From assembly GCF_014898055.3 (NCBI RefSeq), contig NW_023603851.1, positions 1-64,000 of the forward strand: a DNA stretch of 64,000 bases, written 5' to 3'. A program made the position numbers and the translations under genes. The DNA comes from Talpa occidentalis (lineage: Eukaryota; Chordata; Mammalia; Eulipotyphla; Talpidae). Each line of letters starts with the position of its first letter. Positions within the stretch are counted from its first letter, which is position 1. Below, piece by piece: positions 34,777-45,410 of the stretch. The notes under the pieces were generated by a model. It saw only the letters and a program-made list of their open reading frames with translations, made no database searches and was not told the origin of the DNA.

Positions 34777-35790
34777 CCTTCCTCTCTCTGTCTCTCTGCC
34801 TCTCTGTCTCTCTCTTGTTCTTTCTCCCCCCAACACCCACAAGTGCTCCCTCCACACACCCCGCATTAGTCTTTCCACCCACATTCTGGTCTGTCGCCCA
34901 CAGAACCCTGATGTGCAGGGGTGTCAGAAGCACAGTCAGAGGGGATGTGTGCCCGGCTTTGGGTGACTGCAAGCTCTTGTCCAGCGGATGGGAATGCCTG
35001 GCTGGGTCAGTGCCGGCACCCAAGCTTGCAGAAGGAGAGTTTGCAGGGCTGGGTCATGGGCTCCTGCAGGCCCCGGCTGAAGGGACTGATCGGCCCATAG
35101 GTGCTCCTGGGTGCTGGGAAAACAGAAAATCCAGAATTTCTGAGGCAGGTGGTAGAGAGAAGTGAGAAATCAGGGTGAAGAGGAGAGGAAAGACACAGAC
35201 ACCCCCTTGTCACCCAGGGTCCCCGGTGAAGCCTGAAGAACTCTGCCATCAGGCCTGAGGGAAGCCTGGTGGGAAGGGCCCTGCATTCTTCAGGCTCAGT
35301 GAGGGCTTCTGCTGAAGGCCAGTCCTGCAGTCAGATGCTGTCCCCAGAATGGGCCCCCGCAGGAGGTCAGGAGCCAGTGGCCAGGAGGGTCAGGTCCGGT
35401 AGGAGCAGCAGGATGGCGCTTTAGCCCGAGACCTGTGGGGGCTCCCAGCGCCCCTCACACCCAGGCAGGACGGCCAGGCCAGCAGCCCTCCCGGTGCTGA
35501 GCGCTTCATTTCCAGAAGTAAAACCAACCTGGAACACTAGGAGGGGTGGTCAGGAACCTCTTGCCCCCATCCCAAGGCACACCTGCCTCTGCCAGTGTCC
35601 AGAACTGAGCCAATTCTCTGCGGGAAGCAGGGGCTCGGTGAGGGGGGCTGTGTCACGCCACCAGCAAGCGCAGAGATTCTGGCCTTTCCCAAAGTCCCTG
35701 CCTGGGGGTCAGGGGAGAGTAGCCCTTCACCTGGTCTGGGGCCCCATGAGAGGGGAGGGGTGCGCAGTCCTCAAACCCCTCCCCTAAAAC
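34380..35790 (-). pseudogene. ULBP-like pseudogene C, intron 1 remnant
   Basis: From about 35,030 to 35,790 this is clearly collinear with intron 1 of gene 2 (about 41,460-42,240): GAGTTTGCAGGGCTGGGTCATGG, the GGTGCTGAGCGCTTCATTTCCAGAA block, GTGTCCAGAACTGAGCCAA and CTGGCCTTTCCCAAAGTCCCTGCC. The left part (34,380-34,600) aligns with 41,330-41,520. No exon 1 or exon 2 survives at the expected places, so only the intron remains of this copy. Confidence 0.72.
34610..34990. repeat. Direct repeat unit 1, within pseudogene C
   Basis: Matches 36,335-36,670 in the same orientation (CCTTCAGGCTTCATCTGCCCAC; CGCATTAGTCTTTCCACCCA; GATGTGTGCCCGGCTTTG). Gene 2 intron 1 lacks this segment, so it is an insertion. 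It contains a (TC)n run at about 34,737-34,775. Confidence 0.7.
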
Positions 35791-36334
35791 TTTCCCCTCC
35801 CCATTTCCTGGCTTCCAGGCTGCTCTGAGTCCTTGCTCTTCTCTGGGCCTCAGCCATGTCCTAATGTGAGGGGCGCCGGCTCGGGTGGTCCCTCCTGAAA
35901 GCCTCGATCTGCTGGATTCTCTCCCAGAGCCCCAAGTCTCCCCTCCCGGGAAATTCCCGGCGGGAATTTCAATTTCGAGGCCCAAAGTTTTCCAGGCAGC
36001 CAACCAGCGCCCCTGCAGGCCCCTGACCCCATCCCTGCGCTCTCCAGGCAGGGGCCTCTCCCCTCCCTGCAGCAGCATTTGGGCTGGGGGGGAGGGAGGA
36101 CAGCAGTGGGACCTGCTGGGCCTGAGCAAGACCCTCCGTGCTCCGTCGCAGGCAGGGGCTGCGCCTCCTGCTTTATTTCCACACATGCAAAGTCACCTCC
36201 AGTGAGGAGGAAGCCCTTGGACTCCAGCTCTGGGTCATCTCTGTCTCTGCGACCTTGACCCCTGACCTCTGTAGTAGGAGACCTGCTGAGGCCTGAACAC
36301 CAGCAAGTTGAAGGTGGTAAAAGAACCTGAGTCT

Positions 36335-36670
36335 GCCCCCCACAAAGAGCAGGATCCCCTTCAGCTTCACCTGCCCACGGGGTGGGGGGGGTGAGGATCC
36401 CACCCGTGGCGGGTGGCGGGACTCAGTCTCACTCCTCACAGCCCCAGCGCTGGCGCCTCTCTAGCTCCCCCCTCCCCCTTCTCTCTCCTCCAAGTCTCTC
36501 CCCACTGTCCCCTCCACTCACCCCACATCAGTCTTTCTACCCATATTCTGTCTGTATCCGCAGAAGCCTGATACTCGGGGGTGTCAGAGAGACCCCGGGA
36601 GGTGATGCATGCCCGGCTCTGATCGTCTGCAGCTCCTGTCCAGTGGGACGGGAACACCTGACAGTGGAAA
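36335..36670. repeat. Direct repeat unit 2
   Basis: Second copy of the 34,610-34,990 unit, about 1.7 kb to the right and outside the ULBP-like part. The repeat could be an unclassified interspersed element. Confidence 0.7.
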
Positions 36671-37555
36671 GTGCCAGAACTGAATGCCTGGGGCACGATT
36701 TGAGGACCAGCAGGGAGAACAGATGGGTTGACCCCAGGGTGTTGGAGAGGAAGAGATGTCACAGGTGAGATGGGAAATTGCTCTGGCAGTGATGAGATCT
36801 TGGAAGGCAAGACATGGGATACCCCCCCCCACCCGCAACCACAACCTCACTTAACCTCCTCCCCACACCCCTCCGGACACACCACAGAGGATGATTTAAC
36901 CTCAGAAGAGCTACTAGACCCCATTCTCTGGTTGGTTTCCTGCCCCACAGGGAGGGTCAGTACTATCCCCGGGTGTGTGCACACCCCTGCTCAGGCCTGA
37001 CTCACACACTCTCAGAAGGGCCCTGCGGGGCGGGGGTGGGGGGGTGGTCCTGCAGATGAGGTGCAGGAGGAGCAGCCCAGGAGGCAGGAGCAAGGGAGTC
37101 TGAGCAGCACCTCCCATTGGACAAGCAGCTGGGTCTTGATTGCACTTGTTGGGCTCTTCCTTCTTCCTCCAACTCTGAGAATGAACTTCTCTTAAATTCC
37201 ACGTACTCAGTAACTGTAAGGCCTTTGGGAGAAGAACAGACTCACACAGAAGAGGTGAAGGTGTGCAGGTCCTTCCCTCTCTGAGCCACAGGGCAGCGAG
37301 CTGTCACCCGATGTCCCCCATGATGGTGACGGCCTCTGATGCCACATACACGAGCGTGTGTTTCCTGCACAGCAGGACACGCTCCTGGATCCCCACACAC
37401 GCTCACGGCAGATTCACCTCAGCCTGTCAGCACCTCATCCGCAGTCCAGAGTCACGTCTCAGCGGTTGTTCCAAAATGTGCTTTATGGTCACAGGAAGGA
37501 TGGATTCAGGTATTTACCATTTTATGAAAAGACAAAGATGGGGTTGTGGTTTTAT
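36671..37555. other. Unassigned
   Basis: No feature supported. Confidence 0.3.
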
Positions 37556-37816
37556 AATTTTTTATTTTATTTATGCATACAAAAACGGGGGTACAGGCCA
37601 GAGGTGTGGACGGTGAGAGGATTCCCCTAAAGAGTGGGGAGCAGAACAGGCAGATCTACTGAGATACACTGCTGAGGGGAGCAGCGCACAAGTCAGGAGA
37701 GGTCAACTGTGCCACTTGGGTAGCTCCCAGGCCAGCCTGGGATGAAACTGGTGTTGCAGTGGCTGCCAATGGCTTGACAGTGCTGTCTTTAACCCCTGTG
37801 ACACCAGGGAGGTCCT
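37556..37816 (-). repeat. tRNA-derived SINE
   Basis: Minus-strand copy with tail complement TTTATTTATGCATACAA at the left and a head complement ending CACCAGGGAGGTCC. Confidence 0.87.
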
Positions 37817-39572
37817 TTCATTAACCTCATTTGTAAACATGCACAGTTTCTCAAATATATTTACTGCGGACACACTGATTTAAGTCCCCATGGGTTTTAG
37901 GGCCTAAGTTCTCACTCTACAGATGTGTTCCTTCCCACCTCCCCGGCACAGAAGCCCCGCACCTTGTCCAATGTCTTTTGGGTCACGGGACACTTTCAGT
38001 GCAGGTGGGCACTTGCTGTGTGGCTGATTGTGTTCGGCGTGGGGACTGTCCACGCACTGAGATGGGGAAGTCCGCATCCAAGGAGGATTCCTTTTCTAAG
38101 TGTTCAAAGGACATCAGGACCTCGGTGACTCCACTGCTGTCCACCACTCGATTTGGATGGAACATGATCCCTTCACCTCTTGATGTTGAGGTGCAAGAAT
38201 CTGCCCCTTAGCACCTGAGAAAGTGGCATCCGTGTGTTAAGGAAACTATGACCCCAAAGGTCACAGAGGACAGGCCGTGTTGAGACCCTGGGAGTGGTGA
38301 CCCTGGAGTCCTCCAGATTTAGAACCACTGCGTCCTGGGGTGGAGGATGAAGCAGGGGAGCCACGGCGGGTCACAAAGGCAGAGTCTAGAGCAGGACCCC
38401 GGGCTCGGGGGCTCGGGCAGCAGCACGGGCCTTCAGAGAAGAACAAATGTTTGTCCCAGGGATTGAGAGCCCCTAGGTCCCTTCTCCAGAGGCTGCCCCT
38501 CCCCGGTCACCCCATCTCAGAGCCCTCCCTCCCTGAGGGTCTGGTACTTCCCTAACCTGGCCCCCCAACCCGGGGTGCAGTAGCCTGTACCACCTGCTCC
38601 TCACTGGTACCAAGGCTTTGGCCCTGCTAAAGGCAGTAGTGAATCCCTCTATTCCCATTTTCAGTGCTGATTCTCCATGTTCCTGGAGGGGCTGCGGGGT
38701 CAGGCTGTGAGAGAGGAGAAGGGCCGCATGCCCACACCTCCAGCCTCAGGGAGGGTTGCAGGCCAACATCCCTCTTCCCTTCTCTCTGAGCCTCTCAGCT
38801 GGCAGGACACAGCCCTCACTGTGTTCACTATGACTCTCCCTGCCCCTCTCCCCATCTGTCCTGATCCAGCTCAGCTCTGAGCAGTAACAGAAGCTTGGCC
38901 CTGCACCGTTTCCAAACAACACAGGGTCCACAAGTGACTCCGGATCTGGGGTGTGCAGAAGGCTGGCTGGCACTCTAGGCTGAGCCGGGATGCTCAAGGT
39001 AGAGTGAGAGCAAATGTCCCTTGATCCCTGCCTGACAGTCCCTGTCAGCTCCCGCCTCCCCTGTAGTCACCAGACACGTCTATGAGAACAGAATCCTGAT
39101 TCCGGTCTTGAGATTGGAGGCAAAGCCTTCGAGCCTCCCACTGGCATTCCACCCAGCCTCTCCCCACTCTGGAGCCTGGCCCTAGACACTCCTGTGGAGA
39201 CACTCCTTTGGGGACAGGCTGCTGTCCCCACACAAGGCCTGAGGAGCATGTATATGTGTGCCCGTGTCCCTAAACTCCACACCCCTCTCTCCCCACAGGC
39301 ATCCTCCCAGAGCAGCATCTCACCCCAGTCAGGTCTGAGTTGCTCAAGCTCATTGCTATGAACAGGCCTTAAGCCTTGGCGTGGCCCTTCCCACCCACCG
39401 GCCTCCAGGGAGGGGGACTCAGCGCTCAGGGCTGAGCTGGGCCAAGTTCTTGCTCAGGTGACACGAGCTCTTCTCACCTGGTTTCAATCCACAATGAGTG
39501 GATTCTGGGAAGGTGGGGGGACTGGAATTCCATCCCCTCCTTGTACCCAGTGACCTGCCCATTCCATCCCAC
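37817..39572. other. 3' flank of gene 2 and unassigned sequence
   Basis: The right end (about 39,230-39,570) is the 3' flank of gene 2 and is alignable in reverse with the 3' flank of gene 1. The rest has no recognised feature and no clear minus-strand poly(A) signal close to the stop. Confidence 0.4.
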
Positions 39573-39715
39573 CTATTCTGCCCCCAGTACCTTCAGTATA
39601 AACACAATGCCAAGTAGGATGGCGCAGGGGAGCAGGATCACAGGGATGAGCCAGGGCATGTGCCCGACAGTTGTGGCCTTGGGTGGGTCTTTGCCTGGGG
39701 CCATGGCAGGTGATG
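39573..39715 (-). CDS. ULBP-like gene 2, exon 4
   Basis: Acceptor TTTCAG just right of 39,715, stop TAG at 39,573-39,575. Encodes a Pro/Lys/Thr stalk and the hydrophobic stretch WLIPVILLPCAILLGIVFIL. GTAC after the Lys codon is a possible extra donor, as in gene 1. Confidence 0.85.
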
Positions 39716-40260
39716 CTGAAATGGAAAAACAAAAGTGAAAACCATCGAGCAGACCCCAGATGTGAGAAGAGGCCGCCTCAACTCCTGCTGCCCAGATCCA
39801 GCACAGAGGAGGCCACTCTCTTCTCCTGTGCTTTGGGGGCACAGTGACAGGCCCTGGGGAGGGCAGACAGAGGAGGTGGGACCCCAGGGGCTCACACAGT
39901 AGAGGGAACTAGGGTGACCTCTAATCACTCATCCCTGCTGTGACAGAGGAGGGCCCAGGAGAGGGTGCAGAGAGTCCTCTCAGGAGCTGGCATGCGAGGC
40001 GGACAGGACGGACTGCAGACACACAGCAGGTGAGACAGAGAGAGGGTTTCTCAGAGAAGGGAGAGTCAGAAGGAAACCTCTGAAAAGAGCATGACTCCCT
40101 CGCATGTGGGATCAGCTAGAATCCCCAGAGCAATGTCCCAGGGGGAGAGACAGAGGGAGGAGAAGGGGAAGGAGGGAGAACAGCCCTGTGACCAGGGTCT
40201 CCTGAGAGCCGCTCCCTGCGCAGGATCAGCTGCTCCCACAGGCAGACTCATACCCAGTCT

Positions 40261-40331
<71 letters not shown>

Positions 40332-42411
40332 TCGTCAGAAAACCACACTTCCTCCCCACACAGCACTACCTGTCGTCCCTGGCATCTCCCAGTGCGCTGC
40401 CACCTGCCGAAGCCACATCTTGCAGTCCCCGAGGGACATCTTCAAGAGCAAGTGGTTCAGGTCTCTGTCCTCCGCCCACCTCTCCAGCTTCCCCGTGTCT
40501 GCGGGCGGGTCCCCCGTCCAGAGTCTGGTCTCCGAGTCCAGGCGCAGGGAGATGTGTCCATTGACGACGAAGCGCCAGGATGCGCGGCTCTGTCCACGGG
40601 CCTCCCCCTCACACACCATCCTGCCCTGCAGGGAGAGGGGCCCTGCCCCAGGGAAAGAGCTGGGTCTCTGCTCTCCACAGCCTTGGCCCACCCGGTACCC
40701 ACCCCCCTGGCCCTTGACTCCCTGCCCTGCTCTGTCCTCTGTGTCCTCCCTCCTCAGGGTCTCTGGGGGAGGAACCAACTCCACACAATCACCACAGTTT
40801 GACACACACCTCACGGTTTCCTGGGCCCACGGGGAAGTTCTTCTGCCCTGGGGATTCCCCACTCACCACTGCTTCTCACCATCCCTGGTTGAGGGTCAAG
40901 CAGTTTCTTCTTGAGCTCCTCCATCAGGTCCTTGAGGGATTCAGTCTGTCCCTCCCAGGCCTCTGTGGCGTCCTCCTTGGTCCCCAGAGGAAAGACTGGT
41001 TTCACCTCCTGCCCCCCACAGCGATAGTGAAGGAAGAGGGACCCCTCCACCTGGCCTCGAATCTCACACCATGGCCGTCCAGGCCCAGGCCGAGGAGTGA
41101 CGGAGAAGTTGTAGCAGAGGCGCTGGACAGCTGTGAATGAGAACCAGGGGGGCTGGAGCGGGAGGGAAGGGACACAGGCTCCCCTCCCGATCTGTGGGAC
41201 CCAAGAGACTCTCTGAAGGGCTGGGCTGGAAGAGCAAGGCTCCCCGGGTGACCCCTCCCTCTCCCCAGAAATCAGGAAATGTCCCCTGTGCCCTCCAGGC
41301 CACACCCAGCTCCAGTCAGCCACAGAGGAGTCTGCCCTGGCACATGGCAGGTGGCCCTGGTGAGAATGTCAGTCTAGTGACCTTGCAGGACAGGGAGGGC
41401 CTGCAGGGGGTGCTGCTCCTGAGGAAGGGGAGGGTGGGGACAGAAGCCAAGGAGGAGAAGGAGAGTTTGCAGAGCCGGGTCATGGTCTCCAGCAGGCCCA
41501 GCATGGGGGACTGATCTGCTCACAGGTGCTCCCAGAGCTGTGAAAGCCACGGTCCAGGCAGGGAAAACAGAGAAGCCAGAATTTGAGGCAGGGGGTGGAG
41601 GCGGGATGACCACATGCTTGAGAATAAGTGAGGTGTCAGGGTGGAGAGGACAGGACACACGCAGACACCCCCTCGGTCACCCAGGCTCCGGAGGAGCTGG
41701 AGACTCTGGCGTCAGCCCTGAGGAAAGCCTGGGCTCAGGCTCGGTGGTGACTTGCGCTGAAGGCGGTCAGGGAGCCAGAGGCGTCCCCAGAAGGGCCCAG
41801 CAGCGAGGGGGAGGGCACGTGTGGAGGCGCCAGGTGAGTCAGTGACCAGGAGGCAGCAGGTTGGGTAGCAGCAGCCTGGAGGGAGCCTCAGTCCCAGAGC
41901 CCCGAGGGCGTAGGCGCAGGGCAGGACGGCCTGGCTGGCCGCCTCCGGTGCTGAGCGCTCCATTTCCAGAACACAAGGGAGGGGGGTCAGGAGCCCGACA
42001 CCCCATCCCAACCACACCTGCCTCTGCCCGTGTCCAGAGCGGAGCCAAGTCCCCGCGGACAGCAGGGGGGGGGGCGTGTCCCGCTGTCAGCGGAGCGAGC
42101 GCACGTTCCGGCCTTTCCCAAAGTCCCTTCCCGGGGCGCAGGGACTCGAGAGTCGCGGCCCCCGCCCTCCACCCGGGCCCCGGGGCGCGATGGGAGGGGA
42201 GGGGTGCCCGTCCCGCGCGGACCCGGAGGCGCGCTCGGTGAACCTGCAGCGCCCGGGCTCGCTCCGGGGCTGGGACTCGCCCCGCCCGCCCCGCCCCCCG
42301 GACACCCCACGGGCTACACTCACCGCCGAGCGCCCCCCACGCGCCGCCCCGCAGCAGCAGCAGCAGCAGCAGCAGGACGCGGACACCGACCCGAGGGACA
42401 AACGCCGCCAT
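39573..42411 (-). CDS. ULBP/RAET1-like NKG2D ligand, apparently intact
   Basis: Four-exon MHC class I-like surface protein of the ULBP/RAET1 family, expected to bind the NKG2D receptor and flag stressed cells. Coding exons on the minus strand: 42411-42324, 41130-40867, 40642-40370, 39715-39573; all introns phase 1; 255 residues. Residues 1-29 form the signal peptide with a run of eight Leu. Alpha1 (30-117) has LCYNFSV, PWCE and HYRC (Cys35, 51, 67) and a helix ending EELKKKLLD. Alpha2 (118-208) has Cys128 and Cys191 in MVCEGE and LGDCKMW, the usual disulfide pair. Residues 230-249 are a membrane segment with tail KVLGAE. Family members may be GPI-linked or transmembrane; a C-terminal hydrophobic stretch this short leaves both open. 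ATG is in a GGACATGGC context. Confidence 0.9.
40274..40330. repeat. (CT)n(CA)n microsatellite in intron 3
   Basis: A CT run followed by a CA run (plus strand), in the same place as the TG tracts of gene 1 and pseudogene B. Confidence 0.95.
40370..40642 (-). CDS. ULBP-like gene 2, exon 3 (alpha2)
   Basis: 273 bp; acceptor GGGGCAG then GGCCCCTCTCC (GPLSLQ), donor GTAGTG. Holds both alpha2 cysteines, the SWRFVVNG strand, the RLWTG turn and the ERWAEDRD helix. Confidence 0.92.
40867..41130 (-). CDS. ULBP-like gene 2, exon 2 (alpha1)
   Basis: 264 bp from a TTCACAG acceptor to a GTGAGT donor at 40,861-40,866. A possible alternative donor (GTGAGA) 12 bp earlier would also keep frame. N37 is an NFS glycosylation sequon. 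Confidence 0.9.
42324..42411 (-). CDS. ULBP-like gene 2, exon 1 (signal peptide)
   Basis: 88 bp from ATG to a GTGAGT donor. The Leu core is coded by a CTG trinucleotide run (CAG on the plus strand, about 42,351-42,375), so its length may vary between individuals. Confidence 0.92.
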
Positions 42412-42653
42412 GTCCGGGACCCCTGGGAATTTGAGAACCGCCGAGTCGAATCCAGCTCCCCTCTCCCCGCCCCAACCCCACGCCCGCGGGGCGATGCGCC
42501 CCCGTCCCGGGCCGAGCGGGGCGCGGGGCGCGCGACTGCACCTGTGAGGGCCGGGGGTGCCCGCGCGAGGCCGGGGGAGGATCTCGGCGCGGCGGCGGAG
42601 GGACTCACCGCTGGGCGCACTCAGCGCTGCAGCTCAAGGCTGCGCTCGTCTGT

Positions 42654-42661
42654 CTTTTATA
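42654..42661 (-). promoter_or_regulatory. TATA box of gene 2
   Basis: TATAAAAG on the minus strand, about 243 bp upstream of the ATG, placing a start site near 42,625-42,630. A GTGAGT near 42,602-42,607 could be the donor of a short untranslated first exon, but I saw no matching acceptor that is convincing. Confidence 0.55.
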
Positions 42662-43560
42662 CAGCTCTGGGGCACGCCCGCGAGGGCGCCGGGAGGCTGG
42701 GCCGCGGCGCCGGAGACTCAGCTGCCCCGCGCGGCGCGGCGGGGCGGGACGGGGGCGGGACGGGGGCGGGGCGAGAACGAGCCTGCACCTGGGCGGAGGG
42801 AGGTCGGGGACAGGACTGCACGGCGACTAAAAGGGGCGGGGCGGGGCGGGCGGGGCGGGGCGGGGGCGGGGACGGGGAGAGAAGGACCCCGCACATTTCT
42901 CCCCGCCCCCGCTCTGCCTGGCGCCCGCCCTTACGTCAGGCGAGCGGGCGGGGCGGCCCGGGTTACTCATCGCGGCGCGGACCCCTCGGGTGGGCGGCGC
43001 AGCCGACTTCAGCGCGCCGAGTCCCCGCGCGCCGTGAATTTAGCCCTAGAATCGCCACAGGGTCTCGTCCCCCGTGGACAGGAGCCGGAGCCGGCCCAGC
43101 CGAGCAGGCGGAGAGGCCGTGTGTGGGGAAGTAACGTTCATTTAACGCAGGAGAGTCGGGCCTCCCGGGGGCGCGGTGCCTGGAGGGGCGGGGAGCCCGG
43201 AGCGCAGAGTGCGGGGAATTTAACACTTTCTCCCCGTTCCCAGCACCCTGCTCTGGGGCGGCGCTGTCTCCCCGGCTCTGCTCCGGGGGGCGCGTCCTCC
43301 CCCCCCCCCCTCAGAGCGGCCCCGCCCGGGCTCAGGGCTGTTCCCTCCAGGGTCACCTGCCGTGTTTGCTCCCCCCGGACTCTCTGCCTCGTCTCTGGGG
43401 TGTCTGGTGGGCGCCTCTCAGACGCCCCTGCCCTGATCCAGAAGCCCCTGGAACTCCCCGAGGCCCTGCCCGCGCCGTCCCCGCAGCTGCCCGGTCACCC
43501 CCACCTGCCCTGGACTCACCCCAGCCCCGTCACCCTGGCCCGGCGTCTGCTGGGTCCATG

Positions 43561-43689
43561 TAACTTGGGTGAGGAGAGAAAACCCAACACAAGAAAATGA
43601 ACTAAAATAAAATATTAAGATAAAAAGAACGAATTCATAAAAATAAATAGTTAAAATACTATAAATGAATAAAATAATTTAATAAAGTC
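43561..43689 (+). repeat. AT-rich inverted repeat, left arm
   Basis: Pairs with 44,408-44,536 on the opposite strand at high identity; both arms share ACTAAAATAAAATATTAAGA, TAAAAAGAAC and ATAAATGAATAAAATAATTT and end with TAACTTGG-type sequence on the outside. Confidence 0.85.
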
Positions 43690-43695
43690 ATATAA

Positions 43696-43935
43696 GAGCC
43701 TCCCTGGTGACCTATGGTCACCTGCCATGACGAAGGCCCATGGGATGGCCTGAGTTCAATCCCTGACCAGGGAAGTGACCCACATGGGGCAGCAGACCCC
43801 TCCTGACTCCCCTGCTGCTCCCTCAGCAGTGTATTTCAGTGGATCTGCCTGTTCAGCATCTCACTCTTTCTGGTAATTCCTCTCATCTACCCCCAACCTC
43901 TTGCCTACACCCCAGTTCTACACAAAACTAAATAA
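43696..43935 (+). repeat. tRNA-derived SINE, diverged
   Basis: Plus-strand copy from GAGCCTCCCTGGTGACC to an AAATAAAAAG tail, lying just inside the left arm of the inverted repeat. Confidence 0.8.
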
Positions 43936-44117
43936 AAAGAACTAATATAAACTAAAAATAAAGCAATAATTAAAATAAATGAAATACAACAGATAATACA
44001 ATTAAGTACAATAAATGAAATAATTACAGGAAATAATGTTATTCCCTGTAAGACCGTTCTAGTCTGTCTGTGACGAAGGACTGGATAAGCCAAGGGGGCA
44101 GGTCCCCCCTGAGCTCT

Positions 44118-44845
44118 CCAGCACCACCTGCTCCCTGTTCCTCATCTATAAGGTCCACGTGTCACTCTGGTATCTCCAGGGTCAGCAATGTGCGGGTCTT
44201 CCCCCCACATACCCCCTCACCTTGTTGTAGAGATTCCCCCTAGAAACAGACCCAAGTCTGAATCAGATTCAGAGAAAGCCTCTATTATCCTGCCAGCTGC
44301 TGTCCCTCACTTAGGGAGCAGCCCTGAGCAGGGGGTGACAAGGGGCTTCAAAGTCGAAAACTGCATCTGGGAGGTTGCAGGTGCCAAAAGCAAGCAATAA
44401 AATCAAATATGATTTTATTTAAATTATTTTATTCATTTATAGTATTCTATTTCTTTTTATGATTTTGTTCTTTTTATCTTAATATTTTATTTTAGTTTGT
44501 TTACTTTTATTGGGTTTTCTTTTCTTATCCAAGTTACAGAAGCCAAACTGTGCTGTAACAAGCAGTGGAGTATTTCGCCTTGTCCTGGGGTCCAAGTAGG
44601 GGGTGGGGTACATGTACCCTGTGTTAAGGGGAACTCGGCCCCTCATTGTCTTGAACTTGGACTGGAATTTCCCTTTTGTCTAACGCCTGCTTGAAGCCAT
44701 CTAAGCTAGGGCCCTAAGGGGTCTGCCACGTTCTACAATCGCACACTGTCACCCTCACTGACTCCATCTCCATACTGTCTCCCCAGACGCCCAGGGATTT
44801 TCTTTCTCCATGTCCGCTCTACACTGGGAACACCGTCCTCTACAT
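44118..44845. repeat. Duplicated segment, interrupted copy
   Basis: 44,118-44,228 and 44,745-44,845 together match 45,200-45,410, which is continuous. About 510 bp (roughly 44,230-44,744), including the right arm of the AT-rich inverted repeat, is therefore an insertion or was removed from the other copy. Confidence 0.6.
44408..44536 (-). repeat. AT-rich inverted repeat, right arm
   Basis: Reverse complement of 43,561-43,689. About 720 bp separate the arms. Confidence 0.85.
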
Positions 44846-45199
44846 TCTACCCTGCCAGTCAACATTAAGTGGTTATCTCTGTGAAATCCCACTCAAGCAC
44901 AGACTGGACACAACACTTAAGAAAAATGATGAATGCAAGGAGAGAAGACATAGTGACCCCGGCTGAGGAGGCCAGATCTGTGTGGCTGGTCCACAGACCT
45001 CGTCTTGCCTTGTGCTCTCAGCTTTTGTCAGGAGTGCACTGATGTGTGGAGTGATGGAGACCAGCACGGCCCAGCAGAACCAGAGAGGAGAGAAGACCTC
45101 AGGTCCCTGAGGAAAGCCCGGAAGAGATGTTTTTTAAAAATACCACTTTCCTGGGGTAGAAATTTCTTCAGAATTAAAAATGGAAACTCCACATGATCT

Positions 45200-45410
45200 G
45201 ACAATACCTGCTCCTCATCCCTGGTGATCCACATTTCACTCTGGAACCTCCAGGATCAGGGACAAGCAGGTCTTGCCCCAGCACACACCCCTCACCTCAC
45301 ATTGTCTGTCACCCTCCTCACTGCTCCATCTCCAAACACTCTCCCAGACACCCGGGGGTTCACTCTCTCCACATCCGCCCTACACTGGGCACTGCCTGTC
45401 TTTTCTTTCT
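45200..45410. repeat. Duplicated segment, continuous copy
   Basis: Matches the two halves at 44,118-44,228 and 44,745-44,845 (TCACTCTGGAACCTCCAGG; CCATCTCCAAACACTCTCCC; CCGCCCTACACTGGGCAC). Confidence 0.6.

Larger units (their letters stand above)
41990..43340. promoter_or_regulatory. CpG island over exon 1 and promoter of gene 2
   Basis: CpG-rich block from intron 1 to about 0.9 kb upstream of the ATG, with dense GC boxes (GGGGCGGGG repeats at 42,745-42,875) suited to Sp1-type factors and with strong G-quadruplex potential on the plus strand. Confidence 0.75.

Noticed and set aside
42076..43600. 350-codon plus-strand open frames over exon 1 and promoter of gene 2
   Set aside because: They are antisense or promoter shadows of the GC-rich region, with the real exon 1 on the other strand.
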